Shown: in pieces, positions 31,793 to 45,000 of the stretch
Position numbering within the stretch: position 1 is the first letter of the stretch
How the letters are laid out: every line of letters begins with the position of its first letter
DNA from: Prosapia bicincta
Lineage: Eukaryota; Arthropoda; Insecta; Hemiptera; Cercopidae
Length of the DNA: 64,000 bases
Direction of reading: 5' to 3'
Assembly (NCBI GenBank): GCA_036971475.1
Contig: JBAIZL010000005.1
Coordinates: 249,652,323-249,716,322 of the forward strand
Position numbers and translations under genes: made by a program
The notes under the pieces: generated by a model
The model's input: only the letters and a program-made list of their open reading frames with translations
What the model was told of the DNA's origin: nothing
The model's database searches: none

Positions 31793-33170
31793 TCATGTTG
31801 AAAATGAATGTTAGTTATATATTTGATTGCTAATGGTGCTGTCAGAGAGGGATTAACAGCAATAAATCAAATCAGTTGATGTATTATACAGTAGATTAGT
31901 GGGTATTTGAGGTCTAGCAAGTAATATATTTCCACCTATGGCCAGGTGCTGGTAGGATTAATAATATGTTAGCAGTAATTGTAATTCTGTATTTGTTTGG
32001 TAGTGCCACCTTGATGTTGATATAGGGGTTTTGTATACCTTACTCATATACTTAACTTTGACGGTTGAACATGTTCACATTATAGTATTCAGATTTTGTG
32101 GTAGATTTTTTTAAATTTTAAGATACCATTAAAACTCTGCCAACTCAGATAAATTGTTCTATGTGCATATAAACATTTTAGTTTCAAACTTTGAAATGTA
32201 TATATGACCTCAATAAATAAAGTCTATTTATTCAAAATAAATTTTTATTTAAAATATTATGCTATCAACACCTGATTTATCAATGTAGAGCCAATACTTA
32301 TAGGTAAAAACCAGAAACAAAAATTTGTCTAATAAAGTCTTTCAGAATTTGTGAGGTTTTATCAAATAATTAAATATTTTATTCGATATTTTTTGTAAAT
32401 TTAATACATACAAAATTTAAAAGGAAAAGTGAATAAAAAAAGGATAAAATAAAGGTCATGTAAATTATTGGAAGTTACTGTAATTTAAGAAAGAATACTA
32501 ACCTAAAATTTAATGCATTCTCTGCTAAAAAAAATTGTTAATGTGGTATCAAAGAGGTTAGCAAGGTTGTCTAAGCACAAGGTTCCGTTTTTGAGTTATA
32601 GAGGTAACTGAGACTTGAAGACTGTAAATTGTACAACCTTCTGTGAAACCTGTTTAAACTTATGCATGACAAACAAATGACTCATTTTACTAATTTGTGT
32701 TTATGTAGACATTTTCTTTAATAGAACTTTCTCAAATATAACTCCTTAGTAATACTGCTGAGTTTTCAAGGGAGGGCCAGTTTTTAAAAAATAATAATTT
32801 TCTGAGTTGGTTTCCTACCTATGTTATGTTTTTTATAAATAAATTATAAATAGTTTTACTGAGTAAAAAAAAAATAGCCTTAAAAATCAATCAGTTTATT
32901 TATCAGGGATTGCACCTTGAATGATAGATTTCATTTGAACATGTAACATCACCATTTTTACTACCTCTAGCAATGAAATATAAATTTCAATCACTAAAGT
33001 GTTTACTAAATATAGGGCGATTATGATCCATTGTATATATTGTTTATTTACTCTACACACATGTAATTATGAAGAAGAGATTATAATGATGTGGGTTGAA
33101 AGTGGTTTTGATGTCTTTTCACAATAATTTATTTCATTTCAACTTCTTAAATAAACAATTTAATTAAAAA
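31793..33170. other. Non-coding, nothing recognised
   Basis: AT-rich; no frame, palindrome or repeat that I can name. Confidence 0.4.
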
Positions 33171-33310
33171 GTTAGAGTTGCTTGTTGTAATCATCTTGAA
33201 TTTACTGATTAAATTATAACTAATTGGTACTTAACTAAGTGAATACGTAAGGGCTTACTTGCCGACGCGTTTTGAAATAATCGTCCCTTTTACAAAAGGA
33301 TAGTTTTAAA
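33171..33310. repeat. Solo Penelope-type terminal repeat
   Basis: GTACTTAACTAAGTGAATACGTAAGGGCTTACTTGCC matches the outer end of the 29.7-30.7 kb palindrome, followed by a GCGTTTTGAAA word. The mate arm is absent. Confidence 0.75.
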
Positions 33311-34291
33311 GTTAGGTTGGGGACACTCTACTAGATATTAAAAGCATTCTAAATAACTTATATATTTGTGAGAGTGATACAGAGAGAATGTAAATCTAAA
33401 GTTAAGGGTTTGACCTCTACTCTGTAACCATTTCTATTTGAATGTGACAATTGAAGAGTTAAGGGACCATATGTTCTTTGATCAGTTAAGTATTTTTATA
33501 TAAGAGTTTGTTGGGATTTGAGATACATCTTGGTCTACTAAAAGTAGTCTTGACTCTACTGGATTAAAATAAATGTGTCTAATCAAAAACTTTAAGGTTA
33601 TAGGTAAGTAGATTATGATCATATATAATCATGTGTGTTAGACTATGTTTGTGGGTGTGTATGTTTGTTAATAATGTTGTTTTATTCGACTAGGGTTTTG
33701 TATGGAGCCAAAACCCTGTCATAGGCTTAGATAGCACTCCCTTGCAGGACTTTATATTGGACTAGTAATAGTTTACGTGATCAAAAATAAAACATTTTAT
33801 TTTTAGACTAAATAAATGTTTATTACAAGTGTAATAAAAATACTATAACATAACAAATAGGCTTTACAATAAATTACAATAATGGTTATATAACTATCAC
33901 ATAATTATCACATAGTTAAGTTACATATTGTTTATAACCATAAACATTTCTGTTTACACAAAATATAATAGAGCTATAACTAGTAAAATGTGTGGTTAGG
34001 AAGCAAAAGGAAATAATAAAAAAAAATAATTTATTACTGATAATTTAAGTTCCAGAAATACTCGTATGCATATTTATTCGGTGTTTTTTCTTTATTTTTT
34101 AAATTTATAGATTCAAATCATACGAGAAAATACATGTTTTCAAATTTCTTTAAACCTTAGCCATTTTATTTAAATACTGACCATTGATATGTGTTGTTTT
34201 TATTTAAAAGAAATTATTTCCACAACTTTATGAATAATTGTTGCAAAAAATCTCTGTTTCACTTTTCTTGCCTTATGTTAGGAAATGTTTC
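33311..34291. other. Non-coding, nothing recognised
   Basis: AT-rich; no supported feature. Confidence 0.4.
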
Positions 34292-34314
34292 AAAAAAAAA
34301 AAAAAAAAAAAAAA

Positions 34315-34367
<53 letters not shown>
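34292..34367. repeat. Poly(A) followed by (AT)n
   Basis: About 24 A residues, then TTT and about 48 bp of AT repeats. The 86-codon frame through it is an artefact. Confidence 0.97.
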
Positions 34368-34370
<3 letters not shown>

Positions 34371-34446
34371 CTGGTGATTTCAATTTGGATTACCTTCATA
34401 GTAAAAGTTGTTAAACTCATTATTTATGTTGTTAAGAGTAATATAC

Positions 34447-35650
34447 TGTGATTATAGTGGGAGTATTTGGTTGTTTACATCCCCCTCTCTCTAATACAGG
34501 GAATGGCAAAAAACCTGATGGTTTTGTTTTATTGCGAAGCTGATCATTTGAGTGGTGGGGGTGGATCAGCAGCAATGGATCAGTGGACTAGTGAACACCG
34601 AGAGTTTGTCGTTGAGGTGTATTTCAAAAGTAGTGATTCTTGTGTTGTTACGCAATGTAAATTTTGTAAATGTTTCAATGTGGGTCTTAGGGAATCATTC
34701 CATTGTGTAACACAATTATTCTGTGGGTAATTAACTTCAGAACAACAGGTTCAACCCTAAAACGAAAGCCTACAGGTTGTCAGACGTTAGTCAGAACACC
34801 AGACAACGTTGAACGAGTGAGACAAGGTGTACTGAATAGTTCACATCGACCTTCTCGTAAATAAGCTGGTGCTCATCAAATATCAAATCGTATCGTAAGA
34901 AGAATATTGCACTACGATTTACACTTTCATCCGTACAAAATTGGTACTGTCCTAAGCTTTAAGCCTTGTGATTATACAAGTCGTAACAAATCTTCAGAAC
35001 AAACAATTGATTTAATGGATAATGATAAAATCCTCGTCATGAGTGATGAGGCACATTTTCATTTGAACGGGTATGTATATACACAAAATTTTCAATATTT
35101 TCAGGCTCAAACCCTCAAAATTTGCATGAACGACTACTACATAGTGCCAAAGTTACAATTTGGTTTCAGGTAACCAAAATGTACATCATCGGGCCGTACG
35201 TTTTTGAGGAAGGTAGGCGAACTGTTACTATGAACAGTGACCATTCCTGAAAATGTTGGATAGTTTCTTCATCTCTGACTTAGTAGAAAACGTTTCACTC
35301 TGAAAAAAATCTGGTTCCAAAAAGAAAAAGCAACTGCTCATTCAGCTAATGTGGTCATGGAGTTTTTGAGGAGAAAGTTTCATGCTTGTGTGATTTCTCA
35401 TAAATGATGACATAACTTTGGCAGTTTGTTCAGTTGATCTCACTGCTTGTGACTTTTTCTTTGATGGTATCTCAAATCAAAAGTGTACACTAGCAAACCT
35501 CGCACTATACAAGAACTAAAAGATCCCATGAGCCAAATGGTTGACACCATAACATGTGAGATATTAGGAACATATAGAAGAATGTATGGGGCGGAATTGG
35601 CACCATTTAAATGATGTAATTTTTAAATCTTATAACTTATCAGCAAGTTT
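34447..35650 (+). pseudogene. mariner-type transposase with long HTH region, decayed
   Basis: Pieces in order: MDQWTSEHREFVVEVYFKS and VVTQCKFCKCFNVGL (34570-34690), NNFRTTGSTLKRKPTG, RTPDNVERVRQGV, ISNRIVRRILHYDLHFHPYK, the catalytic block VMSDEAHFHLNGYVYTQNFQ (35035-35095), FQKEKATAHSA (second Asp region), LYLKSKVYTSKPRTIQELKD and HLNDVIFKSY (35595-35635). This is the widespread arthropod family with FVVEVYFKS at its start and SDEAHFHL-GYV. Many stops and slips are present. Confidence 0.8.
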
Positions 35651-35660
35651 TTTTTCCTGG

Positions 35661-36545
<885 letters not shown>

Positions 36546-36572
36546 TATATATTTATATATATATGCTTTTGT

Positions 36573-36573
<1 letters not shown>

Positions 36574-36648
<75 letters not shown>
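36574..36648. repeat. (AC)n followed by (AT)n
   Basis: About 28 bp of AC repeats, then about 45 bp of AT repeats. Confidence 0.97.
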
Positions 36649-36653
<5 letters not shown>

Positions 36654-36695
36654 TAAATTAAAAATATTTCAAAAACAAGAATACTTTTAATGAAT

Positions 36696-36755
36696 ATATT
36701 TATTCAAAGCTTTTCGCCGATAAAATAGTACCAGCATCTTCAGGAAAATAATTAT
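36696..36755 (-). ncRNA. Hammerhead-like ribozyme motif (left arm)
   Basis: On the - strand, CTGAAGA (36737-36743) is followed by GCTGGTA-CTATTT-TATCGGC (7 bp, two G-U pairs), then GAAA, and the self-complementary AAGCTT, then TGAATAAAT, whose AATAA can pair with TTATT before the core. All core bases fit. One unpaired T precedes stem II. Confidence 0.52.
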
Positions 36756-36764
36756 CCTGAATAG

Positions 36765-36825
36765 GATAATTATTGGCCTGAAGATGCTGGTACTATTTTA
36801 TCGGCGAAAAGCTTTGAATAAATAT
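36765..36825 (+). ncRNA. Hammerhead-like ribozyme motif (right arm)
   Basis: Mirror copy on the + strand: CTGAAGA at 36778-36784, GAAA at 36806-36809, then AGCTTTGAATAA. The two motifs face each other across about 20 bp, so transcripts from either strand would carry an intact core. Confidence 0.52.
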
Positions 36826-36899
36826 ATTCATTAAAAGTATTCTTGTTTTTGAAATATTTTTAATTTATTAACTATATTACAAGAAAACATATCACCATA

Positions 36900-36903
<4 letters not shown>

Positions 36904-36966
<63 letters not shown>
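36904..36966. repeat. (AT)n microsatellite
   Basis: Pure AT repeat of about 63 bp. Confidence 0.97.
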
Positions 36967-36967
<1 letters not shown>

Positions 36968-37291
36968 CATGCTGTGATAGCGGGAGGACTGTATCTCAAC
37001 TTTTTTCACTGCAAAAGTTTACTGCAATTGAAAATCTGGACACTTGTGACATGCGTTCAATGACTAGGTCTTTGTTAGCAAAAAAATACAAGCCGAAAAT
37101 CTCTCCAAACTCTGTCAGGAAAAAAGATCGTGGTATCTGTTTTCTAGTATGATGAGGGTATGGAGTTTTTTGGGGGATTTCCTTGATCGAGGCAGAAAGT
37201 TATGGTGAAATACTGCTGAAATAACAGTGGGTGTTATAAAATAAACACTGGGGGAAACAGAACGAGGGACTTTGTTGAACCTCAAGTACTG
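36967..37291. mobile_element. Tigger-type transposon end fragment
   Basis: GAACGAGGGAC, then TTGAACCTCAAGTACTG followed by TA (37292-37293), matches the right end of the Tigger at 45.05-45.09 kb (GAACGAGGGAC, then AACCTCACGCACTG, TA). A second transposon-end-like word GCGGGAGGACTGTA sits at 36979-36992. No left partner was found, so the copy is truncated. Confidence 0.5.
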
Positions 37292-38142
37292 TAGTTCAAC
37301 AACTTTCACAGTAAAAAATTACACACACAAGAAGGTATTTTTTCTAAAATCATTTCAGTTCGGTAACCATAGGTTCTTGGTGGATTGTATAATAAAACTT
37401 CTTTGTACTTTCTTACAAATTTTAGTAGATCTGATTAATATTTCGAGGATTGCCAAGAACTTAGTACTGAATTTAGAGAGAAGACTTGTGACTAAATTTC
37501 TCAGTTTAGGAACCAAAATTAAGAGATTATTATGTGGTATGAGGAAGTTCTTGTTCTATCTTCACACCTTAATAACACTCCTTCTTAAAATTCAATATAT
37601 AATGTTCTTTCCTTCTAAGTTCAGTCTCAAAGTCTTTAAAAACGCCATAATCTTAGTTTGTACTGATTTAATAAATATTGTGAAAATGTTCAAAGAAGAG
37701 TATATTGTGGTACTTTTATTACATAAAGAAGTCATTACTAACAATTTTTAAAATCTACATGCGAAGTACCGCTCTTTTAAATTGGAGTTGTTATCAGAGC
37801 TTAGTTCATGTTGTTGGCAAAATTTTATTACAGGATTTTGTTTCATACTACATTTTTTTTATTTCGTTTTTTAAATCAAGATGTTAAGAGGATTGAGAAT
37901 TAATTACTTTAAAACCTGAAGCCTATAAACATTTTTATTTTGCTATACACAGTTTAGAAGTTTCATAAAAAATTACCATTATTTTCAACTGAAATGAAGA
38001 AAGGCTTATTGAATATTTTCCAACCAGAAGATAGACTAATACATAAATATACTATTTTGTTACTAAATTCTTTTTTTAAAAACATTTTATAAGTAATGAA
38101 ACTTTAGGTTTTAAAATTTATAGTTTATATAAAACCTTTCAT
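37292..38142. other. Non-coding; one orphan open frame
   Basis: A 159-codon frame at 37272-37751 is Leu/Ile/Phe-rich and starts inside a transposon end. I see no domain in it and do not call it a gene. Confidence 0.35.
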
Positions 38143-38376
38143 GTGTTACACTTTTTTGTATTAACTTGACAAAAAACCACTACTTACCGATTTATTCATC
38201 AGACACGTTTCACACTAGGTCAGGACATTATTCAATGCTGTGAGTCACTGACAAGACTGCGCTGACCTAGTGTGAAAAACGTCTGCTGAATAAATCAGTA
38301 AGTAGGGGTTTTGTGCCAAGTGAATACAAAAAAAAGTAATTTATACAAAAATCTCAAGATGTACAACACAAAAACT
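38143..38376. repeat. Hairpin of two Penelope terminal repeats
   Basis: The left half TTTTTTGTATTAACTTG...ACTAGGTCAGGAC is mirrored by CTGACCTAGTGTGAAAAACG...TGAATACAAAAAAAAG. The sequences are the terminal repeat of the 6.5-8.3 kb element, with no coding region between them. A MITE-like foldback derivative. Confidence 0.88.
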
Positions 38377-38789
38377 GAGTTTCTTTCATTAGTAATTTAT
38401 TTATACTAGCTGTTGGTAACATAATGTCAAATTAGCTAGTGATAAATTCTTTTTTTTTTTTAAACAAAACTTTTAACAAGTCTAAAATATTTATGTACAT
38501 GTTTTAAATAATTGAACTTTAAGTTTTAAAATTTTTGTATAAAACCTTTAATCTGTAATTTATTTGTAGTAACTATTGGTAATATAATATGAAATTAGCT
38601 TGTTCAACATGTTTTAACAACAATGTAAACCAAATCTTCTTAGATATTCTTAACATGACATGACGTTCAATGAAATATTCAATGAACGTTAGTATTATTA
38701 AAACCTATAATTAATTAGAATTTTTTTAAAAACCTATGGAAACAATGGTTCTGACTGCTCTATGTGATCAACAGTGTGTAGATTGGGTG

Positions 38790-39260
38790 CAAGGATTCAT
38801 CGCTGACCTGGGTGGCGCCAGGCTATACATTTGTCTAGTATATTGGTGTATGATATTTTTTTGTTGACATGGTGAATTTTTAAGTTAAGAAATATGTAAA
38901 GAATATCTAAATTGATGTCTATGTAACTGTGATCAGTTCCTGTTGCGTAGTTAACAAAAGATGAGTCAGTGTCTCTATAAATTAGGTGTATGTGCTCTCT
39001 TAGTTTTTCATCACACATGCACACATTAGGCGCCGACTAAATTATACAAGCTGCAATAAATTCAGTACTGGACAAACATACCATAGTACTCAACAAAAAT
39101 TCAAAGATTACATACACTCAATGACACTGACTCATCTTTTGCTAAACACTCAGGAATAAAACAGGCAACAGTTACATGGACATCAATCATAACACACAAA
39201 TTCTCTATACCAACAAAAGGAATGACATCTCAAAATGCTAAGGAATAATTAAATTCTCAA
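38790..39260. mobile_element. Penelope GIY-YIG debris in inverted orientation
   Basis: On the - strand (38797-39024) a frame reads LREHIHLIYRDTDSSFVNYA, then DHSYIDINLDILYIF. On the + strand (39050-39240) decayed pieces (TGQTYHSTQQKFKDYIHSM-like) resemble the same nuclease C-terminus. The two halves meet near 39030. Domain identity rests on pattern similarity with the clearer copies. Confidence 0.5.
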
Positions 39261-39615
39261 ACATACTTGAACCTAAAATAAAAATTTATTACATAAGTAT
39301 CACAATACAAATCATTCACTTTTCAGAAAATTATTAAACATTGCCTTTAAAACTGAAGCTGCCCAAATCAACAACACATCCAAGCAACTATTCCAGACAC
39401 TGATGGTTACCAGTGAAGGAAAGTGATTTGCAAACCTGTAATTTAGTCACTCTTATTTGAAAATCAGTTTGGCCTGTTATGTAGCGAGACGATTTAGGAG
39501 GTTTTTATCTAACTAAACTGTGTCAGAAGGGCAAATCATTCCTACTTGTGGCGCAGGATCTAAATCGTTCATAATCGTCACAAGCAGGTAGGCAAACTAA
39601 GGTCGTTGATCTTAA
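39261..39615. other. Non-coding, nothing recognised
   Basis: No supported feature up to the TTAA at 39612-39615. Confidence 0.4.
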
Positions 39616-40667
39616 CCCTTAGCACTCGACTGTCGGGGCAGCCCCGCCAAGCGTATATTGCAGTTTACTCGTATGTCGGGGGTCCCCGACACGATTTTCA
39701 AATGCCTATAACTCGTCTACGGCGAAGTCCACGACATTCAATCTTTTACCGTTTGGTGCTATAATCTACTGACAATAATGTGAACTAAGTTGAAAATGTC
39801 TAGGAATATGTGAGTCATCACAAAATCTAGTTTGCCACTACGTTGTAAGCTGCAAGTAGGATACAGTTTAGCATGTTATTTGTTTACTCGTAGTTTGCCA
39901 TGGCTTCAAGTGTAATTAGTGATTCTGAAATTCCTGATCTTTTACTTGATACTGATTTATTAGAATGTAGTTCAGTTTCAATAATTAAACCAACAGGTAT
40001 TTGTAAATATAACCAGTTTATGGGTGATGTAGATTTATCTGTTCAATTTAATGAACAGTGCAGTTTTACGAGAAGAACAAATAAATGGTGGAGGAAAATG
40101 ATTTTCTGGCTGTTAGATGTAGCTGTAGTAAACAGTTTTATTATCTATAATAACAAAAAAAAGGAAATGAGAGAAAATCCTGTTAAACAAAAATAGTTTC
40201 CCCAAAACTTGGTGAAGGAACGCATTGGTGATATCAGCCCTATAGGTAAATAACCCTATAGTAAGAGGGGTCGGCCATCAACTACTGACAAAGGAGAAAG
40301 ACTGAATGGGAAATTATATTCTTTTCCAATGATAAAAGTAGTTCTAAGGATTGTGTAGTTTGCAGTAACAGGAAGATAAAAGGAGGTAGAAGGGAAACAG
40401 TTTTTCACTTCAAAACAAGCAACAGAAAACCAGGACTTCATCCGGAAGACTGTTTTCAAAGAAATCATACTCTGCAAAACTACAAATAAGATAATAAAAT
40501 CATGTACATACAGTATTAGTGAATAAAAATAGCTTAGTTTTCTAAAATCATGTAAGAGAAAACAAAGTTTTCCATAAATAATAATGCAACTTGCAGGTGA
40601 GGAATTTGTCTCAATTTAATTACAAGTGGGGAAGCAAAGCATGTTAAGAAAATCCGAGTGCTAAGGG
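39616..40667 (+). mobile_element. piggyBac deletion derivative with intact ends, 1052 bp
   Basis: Perfect ends: TTAA (39612-39615) + CCCTTAGCACTCG at the left, and CGAGTGCTAAGGG + TTAA (40668-40671) at the right. Inside is a transposase with its middle removed. Perfect terminal repeats and target duplication suggest relatively recent, in-trans mobilisation. It lies 3' of the last visible HTATSF1-like exon. Confidence 0.93.
39900..40490 (+). pseudogene. piggyBac transposase, N- and C-terminal parts fused
   Basis: ATG at 39900 opens an Asp/Glu/Ser-rich start (MASSVISDSEIPDLLLDTDL) that passes directly into CKYNQFMGDVDLSVQFNEQ and NKWWRKMIFWLLDVAVVNSF, the C-terminal part of the RNaseH-like core (consensus NxxMGGVDLSDQ...KWWxxLFxxLLDxAxxNA). 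The three catalytic Asp blocks should lie between these halves and are missing. After a stop at 40194, decayed frames continue with KRGRPSTTDKGERLNGKLY, then KDCVVCSNRKIKGGRRET and GLHPEDCFQRNHT: the Cys-rich C-terminal finger. The 98-codon first part remains open. Confidence 0.85.
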
Positions 40668-41753
40668 TTAAAGTACACTTTGTGTGTTGGGGGGCCTAGA
40701 GTCGGGATGGGATGTCTGACAGACACTGATTTGACAAACGGAACAAACAAAATGGGCTGGAAATTAGAACCTATTTTTTACAGTGATTGTGTGATTCTCA
40801 GTTTCTTTTTCTCACTAACTGTGACTGACTGTGATTGTGACGGTGACCTGTTGTGTTGTGAGTGTGATCTTGATACTAAAAGAAGTTCTGAAACAGTTTT
40901 GTTTGCAGTAGTTCGTTATTCATTTATAAATAATTTGTTTCATTTGAGTTATTTATTTTTAGTATATATTACATAGTATTAATAAATACAGTCCGTGCCT
41001 GAAAGTGGAATGTCTAGAGCGATCAAAAGAAATAGTGAATCTTCTTGTAGTGAATGTTTAATTCCGTTGTGTACAAGTGTTTTGTATTACCTATAATTAT
41101 TATCAAATTTTGCACATGTACCTGTACACACACAGGCATAAAATTGTTAATCAATATAAAACAATCATACTGACATGGTCAACTCACATATCATTACCTA
41201 ACCTCAGGAACTGACAAACATAGTTAAAAATCGCCGTTATTTCAAAGTAGCAATCACAGTTTGACCTGTTAGTGTAAAATCACTCCTAGTCACATCATTG
41301 TTGATTACTTAGTATGATAAAAAAAACATTTTTCCCTAGTAAGTTTTTCAAAAGTTTGTGCTAAGTATAAGTTTATGGGAGTAACAATATAATTGAGTTT
41401 TACAGAAAATTTAAAATAGTGTATTACCAAATATACAACAGTATATTTGTGTAAATATAGAACAGTAAATAGTGTATTTATTACAAACACAACAGTATTA
41501 TTATGGTGAAGCTAAACACCTTCTTGAACACAATAAAATTGCAGAGAGTAATTTAACTCACTATGGGTTAAATCTAAAACACATATGGGTAATATTAATT
41601 ATTCTTTAAACTACTTAAGTAAAGAAAATGAATATTTAAAAAGAAATGGGTCACATTGTAGCTTAAAATGTATTTTGTTAAAAAAACTGAACCTACATTA
41701 TTTAATATACTGCAATTACTTTCTTAAAAAAATATATAAATATACTGTATATT
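40668..41753. other. Non-coding, nothing recognised
   Basis: Only short frames without motifs, for example a Cys-rich 98-codon + frame at 40680-40976 that I cannot assign. Confidence 0.35.
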
Positions 41754-42004
41754 CTAAATTAAAATACTATTTGGATTATTATATCTCCAAAGAGGAACTT
41801 CACAAATAAAATGTTTACGAATCAGGCAACTGTTTGATTTCCAATGATATTGAAGTGTTGGATCCATGGCTGTACATTGCCAGCTATAGCTCTCATTCCT
41901 TCTTTGGTAAAACCCTTGGTATTTTAATCTGCGGCCTGTATCACCCCATACCCAAATATTTTCTTTCCCATTGTAAATGGCTCCAATCCATCTGTCAAGA
42001 GAAG
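41754..42004 (-). CDS. C-type lectin domain, C-terminal half and stop
   Basis: Acceptor ATTTTTCTAG before 42004. Codes SLDRWIGAIYN, WVWGDTGRRLKYQGFYQ, WQCTAMDPTLQYHWKSN and CLIRKHFICEVPL, then WRYNNPNSILI and TAG at 41754-41756. The tail after the last Cys is short and neutral, unlike the paralogous exon at 59.1 kb. Confidence 0.83.
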
Positions 42005-45000
42005 CTAGAAAAATAAGAAATGTAATATAATGTGATAGTTAAAACAATGAAAAATATTAGTTATGCAAATATAAAGATTTTTTGTTTCTCCGATTTATTA
42101 TTTGTTTTAAATCAAGTTTTTCTTAAAATTTTCCTAAATTTGATAAAAAATTAAAAGGAAAGGCAAGACATTATGTACAATTCTATTCTTAGCGGTCAAG
42201 AATCAGAAGTAATGTATCTAGCGCGATGTAAATTCTCAGAATGTGTATGAAATTTAAACCATCAAAGCTAGAGTGTTGTCGAAGAAGTGAAAGGAATATT
42301 AATCTGTGATTGACTTGGTAAGCCTTTCTGGTAATAGACTTAATTGAATTTTATTATAAAATAATTGCGAGGGCAGAAGTACACTATCCATAAATATTAA
42401 GTTAATTAGAGCTTAGCTAGTGAGAAGAATTCACAACGGTAAAAATTAAATAGTTTACTCTAAATCTCACTACACATTAGTTTATTAAAAAAAAAACACT
42501 AGTTTCCGAGCACTGAGTAGTAGCCAAGCACTGATGAAGGCAACATCATCTTCAAAACTAGTCTGTTTGTTTTAATAAACTAGTGTGTTTAAATAAACTA
42601 ATGTGTAGTGAGATTTAGATTAAACAGTTTTTATGTTTTACCATTATCTATAAATATGTTGAATTGAAGTTAAAAAAGTAATAATTTAGTATAATATATG
42701 TATCCAAGTAATAAAGCTATAATGCTTCACCCATTTTCTTGCCGATGTTGAGAATATATCAATCCTTAACATCTAGCAATGATTTTGTTATGATTAGGAG
42801 TCTAATAATTACATTGATTTGTTTGCTATTCTTGATCAGATTAGCCAAGCCTACATATTCTTTTTTAATATAGTACTTTTTACATGGCTCCATAAATAAA
42901 ACAATCTAATTTTGTTATCTGGAAACAGTTTATTGGTCTGTTTAACAGTTCTGACAAGTTCAACTCGCGTAGACACGATACAGTGACTGATGGTTGGAGA
43001 TTTTAACCATTATGGCTTCTTATTCAACTCTCCTAGATGTAGATTCGATTGCCAAATACGTTGCACTACAACAAAATATATATGGTGTCTTGTACATAGT
43101 AATATATAAGTTCAGGACTCCATTGAACTGCACAAAACTATGATAACTAGTATTTATATAATTTCTTATAAGTTCAAATTTGTCGAAAAAGTTCGGATTT
43201 CCGTTTGCTGTGTATTTTGCATTTGACAGAAATGCGTTTTTTTTTTATTAACGAACAATATTAGAGCATTCATTACATATTTCTGTATTAAAAATTAAAG
43301 TTTTCCAGTGATACAAGTGAAAAGTCTTTGAAACAATGCCATCACTCGAAAGTTTCTGTGAATGAAAAAAATTGACGAGGCTGTATTTTTATGGTTTACA
43401 CAAGAGAGGCAGAAAAGAGTTCATATTAGTGGCCCATTAATACAAGAAACAGTTAAACAAATTAATGAACGGTGATTTGGCATTTACTACTAGCAATAGA
43501 TGGTTAGATAGATGGAAGAAAAAAGTCGGAATTAGACAACTAACGGTAAGCAGGGGGAAGTTATCAGCTGATAATCTTGCTGCAAAAGAATATTTAGACG
43601 AATTCGCACATTTGATTTTATCTGAATATTATTCACACCAGCAAGTGTATAATGGGTACAAGACCATATTGAATTTCTAAGCCCTTCCCACTAAAGGTCT
43701 TACTTCTGCATCAGGCTTTAAAACGAGGAAACAGCGTTTCACAATTTTAGCTTACAGTAAAGCCGCAGGGACAAATAACCTACCATTAATGGTGATTTGA
43801 AAATCCGCCAAGCCATGAGACCTTAATAATATGAACTTGAATCCTCTCCTTGTTCATTACACGAATCAGTGTAAGGCGAGGTTGACTGGTAATATTTTCA
43901 AGGAGTGGTTCAAAACTGAATTTGTTCCTTCAGTAACAAAATTTAATGAAAAAAAATGGACTGCCACCAAAAGCTCTACTTTTGATGGACAAAATATATC
44001 CTTTATATCCTTCAGACATGCATTTGGTATGTAAAGACTTAAAACAAATTTTTCTCCAACCTAATATGACATCACCCTATGGATCAAAGTGTGCTGCAGA
44101 ACATGAAGCTGAGCTACAGAAAAAGACTTCTGCAAACATTAATTTTACAAAGATTTTTCTCTCTCTTTTCCAGAAAAACTTAAGACGATTACAATAAAGG
44201 ATGCAATTTAATGGGTAGCTAAATCCTGGAATAATATCAGTAACATTTTACTGCAGAAATCTTGGAAGAAGCTCTCTCCTAGCCTCGAGTTTGTGGAAAC
44301 ACCACTTAGAACACAGTATGATGAAACTGAGCTCCTTCAGCTCATTCAAAGAGTACCAGTCTGAACGATGCTGAAGAAGTTGCCTAGAAAAGTGGAGAGC
44401 ACTAGATAACAAGGAAGAATATACCGAGCATGACATGTGGTCTATGGTCCAGGATCAACATGATAACAGTGTAGCAGATAGTGATAGCAAGGGAAAAGAT
44501 GCCTCTATGAATACTGTTACTCATGCCGACGCTCTTGACATTGTGTTGAATTACGTAGAACAACATGCACCTGCAACACCGAATGATGTTATGCCAATGC
44601 AACATTGGCTCAACATCGCATTCTTGGGAAGATTTATGTCTCTTCGCCAGATGAAGATTACTGATTTAAGTGAAAAATGTAGTTAAGTGTTTGTGTCTTT
44701 TCTTTTTAAGTGAAACATATAGTTTAGTATTTGTCTTTTTTATTTTTATTTTACTGTCAATAAATTATATGTGAATGAAGTGATACAGCAGTAAAGTGTG
44801 TGAGGTTGAACCGTGTCTCTGACTTTGTGGGCTGCAGTGCGGGGTCAAAACTCAACACTTCAGAAAACATCAGTGTCGTGTTTCAAGTGTCAACAGCTCT
44901 AATTAACTAAATGATAATACTGTAATAGTTTGATGCAGACATGATCTTTAAATGTGTTGCTCTCCTTCTGCAAAGAAAGAGATGTGATTATGAAAGAGAC

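Larger units (their letters stand above)
36650..36890. repeat. Near-perfect palindromic foldback, about 110-bp arms
   Basis: AATTAAAAATATTTCAAAAACAAG...CTTTTCGCCGATAAAATAG is mirrored by CTATTTTATCGGCGAAAAG...CTTGTTTTTGAAATATTTTTAATT. The centre is GGAAAATAATTATCCTGAATAGGATAATTATTGG. The arms look identical over almost their full length, so the inversion is recent or was gene-converted. Confidence 0.93.

Noticed and set aside
36650..36890. Box C/D snoRNA (TGATGA / CTGA words)
   Set aside because: Core words overlap with C/D boxes, but GAAA plus self-complementary segment and outer stem fit a hammerhead better.
37272..37751. 159-codon open frame on the + strand
   Set aside because: Starts inside a transposon end and is Leu/Ile/Phe-biased, with no domain I recognise.
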